Shown here one piece after another: positions 1-9,731 of a stretch of DNA of 64,000 nucleotides; the stretch's first letter is position 1; the number at the start of each line of letters is the position of its first letter. Below the pieces are notes generated by a model that was not told the DNA's origin, searched no databases, and worked only from the letters and a program-made list of their open reading frames with translations. This DNA comes from an uncultured Persicobacter sp. (GTDB lineage Bacteria; Bacteroidota; Bacteroidia; Cytophagales; Cyclobacteriaceae), in the NCBI GenBank assembly GCA_947498325.1, contig CANMKE010000017.1:40779-104778 (forward strand), written 5' to 3'. The translations under genes and the position numbers were made by a program.

Positions 1-62
1 GCATTCGGAACCACCGTGGCCTCAACGGCTCGGTTGGTATTCTCATGGAATTCCTGATGCAT
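1..62 (-). other. possible 5' end of a gene leaving the left edge
   Basis: On the minus strand an open frame begins with an ATG at 62 (reading MHQEFHENTNRAVEATVVPN) and runs off the window. A promoter-like sequence lies directly upstream. Only about 20 codons are visible, so no family can be named. The plus strand also has a short open frame ending here, so the strand itself is uncertain. Confidence 0.2.
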
Positions 63-64
63 TA

Positions 65-97
65 CAAAGGTAGGGGGGAATGATTTACTTTTCCAAA
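65..97 (-). promoter_or_regulatory. candidate Bacteroidota promoter reading off the left edge
   Basis: The minus strand carries TTTG (97-94), a 21-nt spacer and TACCTTTG (72-65). This fits the Bacteroidota sigma-70 consensus TTTG / 19-21 / TAnnTTTG. The predicted transcription start would fall near 58, just after the first ATG, so either translation starts further in or the match is fortuitous. Confidence 0.35.
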
Positions 98-119
98 TGT
101 TCAACAAAAAAAATAGCAT

Positions 120-150
120 AAAAAAAACCGTAAGCTTAAAGGCTTACGGT
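120..150 (-). terminator. rho-independent terminator of the ABC-F gene
   Basis: The perfect 9-bp stem ACCGTAAGC (127-135) / GCTTACGGT (142-150) has a 6-nt loop. On the minus strand it is followed by a run of eight T residues. It sits directly after the stop codon of the ABC-F gene. Confidence 0.85.
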
Positions 151-176
151 TCATAATTGTATTTTATGTAGGAGGC

Positions 177-1799
<1,623 letters not shown>

Positions 1800-1872
1800 T
1801 TATATTTTAATTTTAAATAATTCGCAAATTTGCGCTTAAATTTCACAAGGTCAAAATATATACCTTGCTAAT

Positions 1873-2364
1873 TTATTTTTGTATAGAGGATGTGGGTTTT
1901 TTAAATATCACGCGTTGTGCTCCGAGTAAAATGACAAGTATTGCACCAAAGAATATACCACTCAAAATAGCGACAGGGATGGCACCGATCAGATACGCCA
2001 AAAATGAGGACTGAGCGGTTGCAATGCTGATTTCTGTAAAATTTTTGAAGGGCATGGGTTGCCCCTGAAAGAAGAAACCAACCTTCAGTGCGTAATAAAT
2101 AAGGACCGGAAGCAGCGGGGTGAAATTGATGTAAGAACCCAAAACCACCAGGGGCGAGTTCAGCTTAAATACCCTTGAACTTCCCAAGGCAATGACGGTC
2201 TGAAAACCCCATAAAGGCAATACACCAATGATGACTCCCAACGCCACCGCAAGTCCTTTTTTCCATAAAGGCTCATTTGGCGCGAGCAGGATTTCCTTCA
2301 AATCCAGGGATTTAATTTTCAGCCATTGCTTGGCCCACCAACTATGTTTGCTTGTTTTGTTCAT
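1873..2364 (-). CDS. DUF2062 integral membrane protein
   Basis: Small membrane protein of about 163 residues resembling the DUF2062 family, whose function is not established. Family traits seen are an N-terminal amphipathic stretch followed by APNEPLWKKGLAVALGV, then GVLPLWGFQT and SPLVVLGSYINFTPLLPVLIYY. At least three hydrophobic segments lie between residues 45 and 155. The open frame extends upstream to a TTG at 2391, but the ATG at 2364 (MNKTSKHSWW) is the better start. It stands alone between terminators, so a monocistronic unit is likely. Confidence 0.7.
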   Translation of the reverse strand: MNKTSKHSWWAKQWLKIKSLDLKEILLAPNEPLWKKGLAVALGVIIGVLPLWGFQTVIALGSSRVFKLNSPLVVLGSYINFTPLLPVLIYYALKVGFFFQGQPMPFKNFTEISIATAQSSFLAYLIGAIPVAILSGIFFGAILVILLGAQRVIFKKPTSSIQK

Positions 2365-2418
2365 GCGCAGGATTGACTTGCAAAAGGGCAAATATAGTGT
2401 TTTCTAAATTACTTGAGC

Positions 2419-2452
2419 AAAAAAAACGGTCGATGAGTGATCGGCCGTTTTT
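2419..2452 (-). terminator. rho-independent terminator after the first AraC gene
   Basis: The stem ACGGTCGAT (2426-2434) / ATCGGCCGT (2440-2448) has one G-U pair and a 5-nt loop. On the minus strand a long T run (complement of 2419-2426) follows. It lies just past the stop codon of the AraC gene ending at 2471 and could also work in the other direction. Confidence 0.8.
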
Positions 2453-2470
2453 CTGTCTGTTGCGTTAAGT

Positions 2471-3322
2471 TCAGTCGGTATTCTGCTTTCTGAATTCCAA
2501 AGGTGTAATGCCCATTTCTTTTTTGAAGAAATAGTTAAAGTAAGCAGGTGATTCAAACTCCAATTCGTAAGAAATGCTCTTTACATCCATGTCTGTGAAC
2601 TTCAGTAAACGTTGCGCATTGATCAGAATCATTTGATTAATAAAATGCTTCACATTTTTACCTGTTGCCTTTTTGATGGCGATATTCAGGTAGTTTGGTG
2701 TGATGTTCAGTTTATCAGCATAAAATGATACACGACGCTGTTTCTTGCTGTGCAAAAAGAATAGTGAGAAGAACCTGTTGGTGATGGATTGGTGAATTGA
2801 AGGGATTTCAGGCATCCTTTTAATTGCACGCTCCAGGATGACAAATACCTCCATGATATACAAGTTGACCATCACCTCGCTATATGGGCGGGCAAGTTCG
2901 GTTTCTCTTGTAACTTTCGTGAAAAGGTTAATGATCGCATCCGTTTCCTCGATGGACAAGCAGATTTTTTGTGTCTGCATGCCTGCACTCATGATGAATA
3001 CATTGCTGAGTTCCTGCCATGCGTTCATCAGCAAGTCATTGCTAATATCGATGATGGCAATTTTCCCACCTTCAATATCCACGTTTCTGATTACCTGACC
3101 TGGGCCAAATAGGAAAAGATCATTGCCTTCGACATTTTGTGTTTCGAAATCAATGCCAATTGATCCGCTTCCTTCCATTACAAGTAAAATCCCAAAGTCA
3201 TCAAAATGCTTGATGGGCGTTTTTTTCTGGATTAACGGATCCGTATCTAAAAATGCGATAGAAACTTTTTCTGAGTTTCCTGCGGATTCTACTAATTCAT
3301 CAACTGATAATTGACTGATCAT
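2471..3322 (-). CDS. AraC-family transcriptional regulator (paralog 1)
   Basis: One-component DNA-binding regulator of 283 residues. Residues 1-165 form a cupin-like effector domain (for example GILLVMEGSGSIGIDF and LFGPGQVIRNV). The last 100 residues are a classic double helix-turn-helix AraC domain: YADKLNITPNYLNIAIKKAT, then SISYELEFESPAYFNYFFKK and the terminal GITPLEFRKQN. The Bacteroidota pattern of small cupin plus AraC is common for regulators of transport or resistance genes. It is a close paralog of the gene at 3653-4504 on the same strand, from which 330 bp separate it, so each probably has its own promoter. The target is unknown. Confidence 0.88.
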   Translation of the reverse strand: MISQLSVDELVESAGNSEKVSIAFLDTDPLIQKKTPIKHFDDFGILLVMEGSGSIGIDFETQNVEGNDLFLFGPGQVIRNVDIEGGKIAIIDISNDLLMNAWQELSNVFIMSAGMQTQKICLSIEETDAIINLFTKVTRETELARPYSEVMVNLYIMEVFVILERAIKRMPEIPSIHQSITNRFFSLFFLHSKKQRRVSFYADKLNITPNYLNIAIKKATGKNVKHFINQMILINAQRLLKFTDMDVKSISYELEFESPAYFNYFFKKEMGITPLEFRKQNTD

Positions 3323-3652
3323 ATAAGTAGGTTTTTAATATTTGCGATCTATTTCATCATCGAAAAACAACTGTCAAAAAAAATTGACTTTCTTCAAAAG
3401 TGTATTTTGATGCTTTGTTGCTATTATGGCAAAGATCGTTCTACAAATACTGCCTACATTTAGAAAATGCTTCAAAACATATAAAAAGCGATAAAATAAT
3501 AAAATAAAGGCATCATTTAATTGGTTTTGTGCAATTAAAATATCCTTAAAAGGTATTAATTTTTATAAATCGACAATTTTGGCCTCCTTGTCGCGGGCTT
3601 TTATGGCTGTGTTGTGCCAATTTTTATGTTGACTATTTTATAGTAGGTTTTA
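3323..3652. other. AT-rich intergenic gap between the AraC paralogs
   Basis: This 330-bp stretch has no credible ORF or RNA gene. It must hold the promoter of the gene at 2471-3322 and the end of the upstream paralog's transcript. I see no convincing terminator hairpin and no perfect TAnnTTTG match. Confidence 0.5.
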
Positions 3653-4504
3653 TTATTTGTTTTGTTTTCGGTAATCCAAAGGTGTAATTCCTGTTTCCTT
3701 TTTGAAGAAGTAATTAAAATAGGCAGGGGAATCGAAATCGAGTTCGAAAGCGATTTGCTTGGCGTCCATGGTGGTGAATTTCAGTAATCTTTTGGCGTCA
3801 GTAAGGATCATCTCGTTAATAAAATGCTTCACATTCTGACCTGTGGCCTTTTTCACGGCAATGTTGAGGTAGTTGGGAGTGATATTAAGCTGATCGGCAT
3901 AAAAGGCGACTTTACGCTCATGGCTGTTGTTAAGATAAAACAGCGAAAAGAATTTTGCGGTAATGGTTTTAAGCTGATCGGCAGGAAGGGGATTTCTGCG
4001 CATTGCTTCTTCAATGGTGATGAGCGCTTCAACAACCAGGCAATTGAACAGGACACTCTTAAAATGAAAATCCTCGTTCGCTTTACTGATGAGCTTTTCG
4101 GTGATGATCCGCAGCGTATCACTTTCTTCTTCGTTCAGGCTGATATGAGAGTTGGTATGATCGGGGTTCAATACATATACACCATCGAGTCGGCGCCAGA
4201 CATCCATAATCACATGGTTCTGAATATTGATGATCCCGACTTTTCCGTTGGGGATGTTGATGTCTTGAATCACCTGCCCAGGCCCTGCAATGATCAGGTC
4301 GTTTTTCTTGATTTGATAGTGGTCAAAATCAAGTTGTAAAGATCCTTCACCTTCAATGACGTGGAATATTCCAAAGTTCACAAACCTTCCAATAAACTTT
4401 TCGGCTTCATCGTTGATGGTTTGGGTGAGAATAATTGCACTGTAAACATCTTCAAACTCTACGGTATCCTGAGTTTTGAAATTGTAAGGTATCTTTTTGA
4501 TCAT
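3653..4504 (-). CDS. AraC-family transcriptional regulator (paralog 2)
   Basis: Regulator of 283 residues, exactly as long as its downstream neighbour. The N-terminal cupin-like part includes FGIFHVIEGEGSLQLDF and LIIAGPGQVIQDI. The C-terminal AraC domain reads PNYLNIAVKKATGQNVKHFI and then SPAYFNYFFKKETGITPLDY, nearly identical to paralog 1. The sensor domains differ much more than the DNA-binding domains. This suggests a tandem duplication in which both proteins may read similar operators but sense different ligands. The effector and regulon cannot be told from sequence. The ATG at 4504 is followed by MIKKIPYNFK. Confidence 0.88.
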   Translation of the reverse strand: MIKKIPYNFKTQDTVEFEDVYSAIILTQTINDEAEKFIGRFVNFGIFHVIEGEGSLQLDFDHYQIKKNDLIIAGPGQVIQDINIPNGKVGIINIQNHVIMDVWRRLDGVYVLNPDHTNSHISLNEEESDTLRIITEKLISKANEDFHFKSVLFNCLVVEALITIEEAMRRNPLPADQLKTITAKFFSLFYLNNSHERKVAFYADQLNITPNYLNIAVKKATGQNVKHFINEMILTDAKRLLKFTTMDAKQIAFELDFDSPAYFNYFFKKETGITPLDYRKQNK

Positions 4505-5165
4505 TGCTATTAAATTTATGCTTGAGTGTACGTAGGTATATAACTAATTATATAGGAGGAGGTTGTTGCTTGCTACTTTTATGTTACTTAACGGGTGCTT
4601 GAAATTGTTTTTGATGTATTTTTATGAGGTTTACCGTCTATAAGTTAAGGTTTAATTAACAAATTATCTAATGTAATTCTACTAATTGCTTGAATTGCAC
4701 CAAAATGAATAAATCACAACAATCGGGCTTAATTTTTAAGTCCTTCAAGGGTTGTGATTAGGATGATTGCTTGATTTTAAGCGAGCGCAGATAATATATT
4801 TATCAATTAAAATGTTGTTCTCCTCGCTTGGTTCCCATTATCGTGATTATTTTATTCCTTATCACCACTGAAATTCGAATTTATATATCATAAGCATGAT
4901 AGCGGGAATGATTTGACCGTTCAGTTTTCAGCAGGCTTTTTTTGTGGCCTATTTCCTGAAAAATAATGGTGGAGCCTTAACGATTGGTTTGTGGGAATGT
5001 ATTTTGTATAATTTTGATAAGTTGTTTTTTGGTGTGGTGCGTTCACTTCGGTGATTATGATTTTATTTTTTATCAATATAATATTATGATTATATCGTAA
5101 AATCTAACTGACAGCTCAATAACCCCTGTTTTAGTTCTTTCGTATGGATAATCAAACAGAAGTTT
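4505..5165. other. 661-bp intergenic region without visible genes
   Basis: An AT-rich region between the divergent AraC paralog 2 and the small cysteine protein. Stop codons break up all frames. No tRNA, hairpin terminator or repeat was recognised. It is long for a divergent promoter region and could hold regulatory sites or a small RNA not detectable by eye. Confidence 0.4.
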
Positions 5166-5408
5166 ATGAAGTTAAGTAGTTCGTTTAAAGAGGGAAGGGC
5201 GTTGCCAAATTCAGATTGTGCCCATTGTCAGCATTACGATAAGGCAAAGATGTCTTGCGCGGCCTTTCAGGGTGCAATTCCAGCGGCGATACTTATGGGC
5301 CATAAACGGCATCGTGCCGTTTTGCCCGCTCAGGTTAAAAGTTGGACCTTCACGCCGTTCTTAAATACTGAAAAGTGGATTGATCATTTCTCACCTATTA
5401 ACCAATAA
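5166..5408 (+). CDS. small cysteine-containing protein of unknown function
   Basis: An 80-residue protein with no signal peptide. Residues about 18-55 read CAHCQHYDKAKMSCAAF, then GAIPAAILMGHKRH. The pattern C-x2-C, a third Cys in CxAF, G-x-IP, and an H some ten residues later resembles a widespread family of short bacterial proteins. I know that family only by pattern, with no assigned role. The three cysteines and a histidine could bind a metal. The start ATG is at 5166. The gene is followed at once by a strong bidirectional terminator, so it is transcribed alone. Confidence 0.6.
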   Translation: MKLSSSFKEGRALPNSDCAHCQHYDKAKMSCAAFQGAIPAAILMGHKRHRAVLPAQVKSWTFTPFLNTEKWIDHFSPINQ

Positions 5409-5441
5409 AAAAGCCAGCATCGTTAAATGCTGGCTTTTTTT
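5407..5441. terminator. bidirectional terminator between convergent genes
   Basis: The perfect 14-bp stem AAAAAAGCCAGCAT (5407-5420) / ATGCTGGCTTTTTT (5427-5440) has a 6-nt loop. It has T runs in both directions, serving the small protein gene on the plus strand and the GH125 gene on the minus strand. Confidence 0.92.
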
Positions 5442-5443
5442 AA

Positions 5444-6871
5444 TTAGCAGGACACCAAATGTGGTTTCTGCTGATACAGGTCCCAAATGAGTTCGCCAAA
5501 GAGGGTATTGGCCCAGGCAAACCAGCTTCGTGAGAATTTGGTCGGGTCATCTTTGTCGAAGCTTTCATGCATAAAGCCTGTTCCTGCATGGGTTTTCTTC
5601 AGCATATCAATACAGAACTTGATCTCTTCGTCGCTGGTGGAAGTCATCGCCCGCATGACGATGGCCATCGGCCAGATATTATCTTTCCCCACATGAGGGC
5701 CTGTGATTCCTTCTCCTGCTTTACCTTTGGCAAAATAGGGGTTCATGTCGCTCAAAAGGAATTTTCGGGTATTTAAATACAAAGGGTCGGTCTTTTCAAT
5801 AGCGCCTAAATAAGGTAGGGAAAGGCAGCTTGGAATGTTGCCGTCATCTTCGAGCAACTGATTCACAAAACCATCCACTTCAAAAGGAATCACGGTTCCG
5901 ATGCCCTTAACCTCCGCGCGCGCATATATTTTAAGTGCCTGATCCACTTCGTTGGCCAAATCCATACAGGCTTTTGCCAATTGCTGATCCATGTTCATGG
6001 CCTTGAGCATTTCAGCAACATGGCGCAACTCTTCAACAGCAAAATAATTGGAAGGAATCAGGAACGGAAATACCGTGGCATCGTCAGAAGGTCGGAACAT
6101 AGAGCAAATCAATCCAACAGGTTTTGTCGGTGCCCCAGCGCCCCAAAGCGGCAGGGTATCTTCCTGCTTGTTTGTTTTACGCATAAAACTATAGGGTCCG
6201 TTTCCATCTTTGCGTTGTTGTTCCTTAAAAGTCTGAACAATCGCCTTGATACTTTGCTCCCAGTTGGCATCGAAAGGAGTGGTGTCACCCGTCGTTTTCC
6301 AATAACCATGCGCAAGGCGCATAGCATAACAGAGGGAGTCGATCTCCCATTTACGCTCATGCAATTCAGGCTTCATGTCGGTCATGTCCGATGCCCAGTG
6401 GCTGACGGTTTTGTCATCTTTGTTAAAGGCGTTGGCGTACGGATCAATCAGGATGCATTTGGTCTGTCTGTTGATCAGGCCATGAATCATGGTTTTTAGT
6501 TTTTTGTCTTTCTGACAAAAAGGGAGATATGGCCAAACCTGTGCCGTAGAATCCCTGAGCCACATGGCATTGATATCACCCGTAATGATGAAAGTATCTG
6601 GCTTGCCATGAATCATGGAATGATCAACGGTGGTGTCGAGGGTGTTTGGAAAACAGTTTTCGAACATCCACGCTAATTCAGGATCGGAACAGTCATTTTT
6701 AAAAGCTGCAACGGCTTTATCAATGGCCTTACTAGTAAAATGTCTTTTTGATTTCTCAGGTCGGTGACTGGTAAATGGCGATACATCCTTTGCGGCAAAC
6801 GCCATATTAGGTGCCATCGTCAATGCTCCTAATCCCAGGCCTGCATTGCGAATAAATTTTCTTCTATTCAT
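5444..6871 (-). CDS. GH125 exo-alpha-1,6-mannosidase
   Basis: Glycoside hydrolase family 125 (formerly DUF1237), about 475 residues. It removes non-reducing alpha-1,6-linked mannose, as in the core arms of high-mannose N-glycans. Characteristic motifs are MWLRDSTAQVWPYL near residue 100, PSNYFAVEEL, and GTGFMHESF followed by FSRSWFAWANTLFGELI near 430-460. The glutamate of MHESF is probably the catalytic base. The N terminus MNRRKFIRNAGLGLGAL is twin-arginine-like, pointing to Tat export. The TTG-initiated extension to 6883 is less likely than the ATG at 6871. It lies 47 bp after the kelch/wHTH regulator and probably shares its transcript. It belongs functionally with the GH92 and PNGase F genes nearby. 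Confidence 0.92.
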   Translation of the reverse strand: MNRRKFIRNAGLGLGALTMAPNMAFAAKDVSPFTSHRPEKSKRHFTSKAIDKAVAAFKNDCSDPELAWMFENCFPNTLDTTVDHSMIHGKPDTFIITGDINAMWLRDSTAQVWPYLPFCQKDKKLKTMIHGLINRQTKCILIDPYANAFNKDDKTVSHWASDMTDMKPELHERKWEIDSLCYAMRLAHGYWKTTGDTTPFDANWEQSIKAIVQTFKEQQRKDGNGPYSFMRKTNKQEDTLPLWGAGAPTKPVGLICSMFRPSDDATVFPFLIPSNYFAVEELRHVAEMLKAMNMDQQLAKACMDLANEVDQALKIYARAEVKGIGTVIPFEVDGFVNQLLEDDGNIPSCLSLPYLGAIEKTDPLYLNTRKFLLSDMNPYFAKGKAGEGITGPHVGKDNIWPMAIVMRAMTSTSDEEIKFCIDMLKKTHAGTGFMHESFDKDDPTKFSRSWFAWANTLFGELIWDLYQQKPHLVSC

Positions 6872-6918
6872 AAAAAATAACAATTGCTAAAAAGTGGTTG
6901 ACAGTGAATGCTATAATA

Positions 6919-9588
6919 TTATTTCAAGTTAAAGTTTTCAACTTGCTTTTTATATTCTTCTCCAAAGAAGTTGTGGTAACGTTTTTTGAACCTGTTCAAC
7001 TCCGATTGCGCTTGCCCGATTTTGTTCAGCTGAAGCAGGGCAAGGATTTTAATTTCAAGGCCCTGTTCATCAAGGTCATCCAAATGCAGAATGGTGTCTG
7101 CCAGTTGGATTTTTGCTTTTGGTGCGGACATTTCTGCCGCAAAATCAGTCAGCAATTTAATGGTATCGCTGACAATAAAATTGTTAATATCGTCAAGCCA
7201 TTCAGCCTGAAGTGCCGTAGGAAGCGCTCCACGTCGAATCAGCGACATAATTTGCTGTTGAGTTTCCTTGGAAGTATCGCTGGCCAATTGCGATTTAAGG
7301 AACAAGAGTTCGGATAGGTCGCAATAGGCGTCCCCCGAAAGTTGTAACTTCCATTCCTGTTGCTCATGAATGATTTCTACCCCATCAATTTCATCGAGGA
7401 TGAGTCGAAGGCGGCGAATAGAAATCGATCGATTGTTTTTTCCACTGCTTTTTGTCGCCGTAGGCCAAATTAATTCGGTCATTTCTGAGGAGGAAATCCC
7501 TCGCCCGTGATTGTACGGATAACAGATGATCAGCAATAAAATTTGCTTTAGCTTAGGCGTAATTTTATGTGAGATATCTAATCCCTCCTGGTTAAATACC
7601 TCTAAACCACCGAAAAGGAAGATGGCGTTTTTTCGTGGGTACTCCACCTTTTGGGGTACGGTTACATTTGCTGAAGCAGGTTCGTTTGTTACCGTGACTG
7701 TCTCATTGGTCGGTATAACGGATGGCGCTCTTGTTTCTTCTCGCGGTGCAGAAGCCGCAGGTGCAGGGGATACAGGCTTTTTGGTGCTTTTACGTTTATA
7801 GAATTTGTAGCCAAAAAATGCCAATATCAGTGCCACACCAGCCCCCAAGAAAGTATAAAACAGTTTCCAAATCCATTCTGCTGAAGCGGTAGCCGAATTT
7901 TCAGGGTGGCGATTTTGATGCGATTCCACTGCTTTGTTAAAAGCGGAAGCCTCCATTGGAGGGCCATTGAGGGTGAATATTCCCACATCACCAGTTGCAC
8001 CTTCAATGGTGGACCTTGTTACGGCAACAAACTGACTGAGGCTGTAATCAAAAAAGAGTTTTACATCAGATCGGATATCCTTGAATTTGAAAGGTATGGC
8101 ATTACTGACGGTAGTGAAACTGCCATCTTTAATAGCAAATTTTTTCAGTTCAAGCTTGGTGTTTTGATCGTAGGGGTCGAAGGTCAGGGCATAAAAATGC
8201 TTCCGGTCAGCATCCAGCACAAGGCCTTTTGCAGGGACGATCGGGGTATTTTCATTTTCAGATTTTTGCCACAGTCTTTTAACCGTGTAGTTGGTCAGGT
8301 CTACTTGATACAGGTCCAAATAGGTTACCGTACCCAATGCCTGACGGCCATCGTGGTTACCCATTCCTCCAAAAAGAAGGTATTTGTTATCTCCCATATA
8401 CACCGAAGAAGAGAGGTAGCGCGGTGGAATGGTGTCGCCTTTAAAGCGGATTTTATTCCACGTTTTTTCTTGGCGGTCATATTTCAGAAAGTGGTTTTTA
8501 TATTTGAAAAAGCCATAGCCCCCAAATGTAATGTACTCATCCCTCAGGCTGTCGTAGAGTAAGTTGTGATGCCAGTAGCGCATTTCATTCTGACACACTT
8601 TCGTCGTTTCCCACTGATTTTTTTCCCCGTCGTAATGGCTCAGTTCTCCCTGTCTGAAATCGTAAGAGATGGTCTTTTTAGTGATCGGGTTCCAATAACT
8701 GTTGATATATAGCGGATCGATAGAAAGCCCTGTGTTAAAGGTGGTGCTGTCGAGCGACGATTTGGCAATATTAAATTGGTAGCCGAAATCCTTATTAATA
8801 ATATGAATGGTATGGCTTGCCGGCTCAAACGTGATGCCTGGTTTAAAGCAGGACGCCAGGCTGGCAACCTTTTGCCATTTAAAATGGTGATTTGCCTCCC
8901 AGGATGGGTGGGAAACATGCCCTTCAATTTTTCCTTTGGTGGGATGAGCAAGGTTGCCCTGAATTTCGTTCAGCGGCCAAAAATGCTTTGTTTTATTATC
9001 GACGAGCAGTTCAATATTTCTGACCGACATGTCGGCAACATCGGTGGTTACAAATTTGCCATCGCGATGTTTTCCGAAATAAATTTCTACTTTATTGTTT
9101 TTTTGCGACCATACAGCCTGTGGGATGTCGATACGGCGAGTCTTTCCGAGGTAGGAAATGGACAGTTTATTGTGGCTATCCACCATCAGTTTAATGGGTT
9201 GCCACTGAATGATTTGTTCCTCCTGATGTGTTAGGGGAAAGGTCGTGATCAGCTTTTTGGCACCCACGAGTATCAGTTCCTCTTCTCCTTCAGCACTGCT
9301 TGGGGGGCTGTAAGAGAGGTCAATGGTGTTTTTATCATTGAAAATGATTCTTACCACATTGCCAAAAAAGGGGGCGGGTCGGAGTTTCAGGTCAAAGGAT
9401 AACGACATGTTTTTTTCAGCACTGAAGGCGTGGTCATGTCCAAAGGAAATCCCTGTTCGGTTATTGTTTTCGGCCTCGTGGCTGATAAATCTTAAACCGT
9501 TTGAATTACTGCTTTGAGCCACTGCAAAAGCAGGGCTAAGAAGGAGTAATATATAAAAAATGATATTTTGTGTATGTTTTTTCAACAC
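6919..9588 (-). CDS. transmembrane kelch-type sensor with cytoplasmic winged-helix domain
   Basis: An 889-residue protein I cannot name. Order of parts: signal peptide (1-24); a beta-rich, LamG/concanavalin-like region (about 30-215, with ISFGHDHAFSAEKNMSLSFD and KHFWPLNEIQGNLAHP); a kelch-like propeller (about 300-540, with YLLFGGMGNHDGR and LYDSLRDEYITFGGYGFFKY); one membrane segment (about 569-593, followed by KFYKRKSTKK); a proline-rich linker; then about 650-760 an OmpR/SARP-type winged helix (LFGGLEVFNQEG, ISSSEMTELIWP, SISIRRLRLILDEI); and a helical tail to 889. This layout fits a one-component membrane regulator sensing outside and binding DNA inside. The start is GTG at 9588, since an in-frame stop lies five codons upstream and there is no ATG. 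It sits between GH92 and GH125, so regulation of glycan genes is likely but inferred. Confidence 0.7.
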   Translation of the reverse strand: MLKKHTQNIIFYILLLLSPAFAVAQSSNSNGLRFISHEAENNNRTGISFGHDHAFSAEKNMSLSFDLKLRPAPFFGNVVRIIFNDKNTIDLSYSPPSSAEGEEELILVGAKKLITTFPLTHQEEQIIQWQPIKLMVDSHNKLSISYLGKTRRIDIPQAVWSQKNNKVEIYFGKHRDGKFVTTDVADMSVRNIELLVDNKTKHFWPLNEIQGNLAHPTKGKIEGHVSHPSWEANHHFKWQKVASLASCFKPGITFEPASHTIHIINKDFGYQFNIAKSSLDSTTFNTGLSIDPLYINSYWNPITKKTISYDFRQGELSHYDGEKNQWETTKVCQNEMRYWHHNLLYDSLRDEYITFGGYGFFKYKNHFLKYDRQEKTWNKIRFKGDTIPPRYLSSSVYMGDNKYLLFGGMGNHDGRQALGTVTYLDLYQVDLTNYTVKRLWQKSENENTPIVPAKGLVLDADRKHFYALTFDPYDQNTKLELKKFAIKDGSFTTVSNAIPFKFKDIRSDVKLFFDYSLSQFVAVTRSTIEGATGDVGIFTLNGPPMEASAFNKAVESHQNRHPENSATASAEWIWKLFYTFLGAGVALILAFFGYKFYKRKSTKKPVSPAPAASAPREETRAPSVIPTNETVTVTNEPASANVTVPQKVEYPRKNAIFLFGGLEVFNQEGLDISHKITPKLKQILLLIICYPYNHGRGISSSEMTELIWPTATKSSGKNNRSISIRRLRLILDEIDGVEIIHEQQEWKLQLSGDAYCDLSELLFLKSQLASDTSKETQQQIMSLIRRGALPTALQAEWLDDINNFIVSDTIKLLTDFAAEMSAPKAKIQLADTILHLDDLDEQGLEIKILALLQLNKIGQAQSELNRFKKRYHNFFGEEYKKQVENFNLK

Positions 9589-9680
9589 TAAAAATACGTT
9601 TGTTTATTCTTTTACAAATTTATTTATTTAAATAAACTTAGCAATTAATATTATACATATTCTTGAACACTTTAGGGTTT

Positions 9681-9709
9681 AAAAAAAGGAGATGGAAAAC
9701 CCACCTCCT
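9681..9709 (-). terminator. terminator of the GH92 gene 9732-12005
   Basis: The stem AGGAGATGG (9687-9695) / CCACCTCCT (9701-9709) has one mismatch and a 5-nt loop. On the minus strand it ends in seven T residues. It separates the GH92 gene from the kelch regulator, so the regulator has its own start of transcription between 9589 and about 9680 or depends on read-through. Confidence 0.75.
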
Positions 9710-9731
9710 GTTTAATATGAAGATCTATCTT

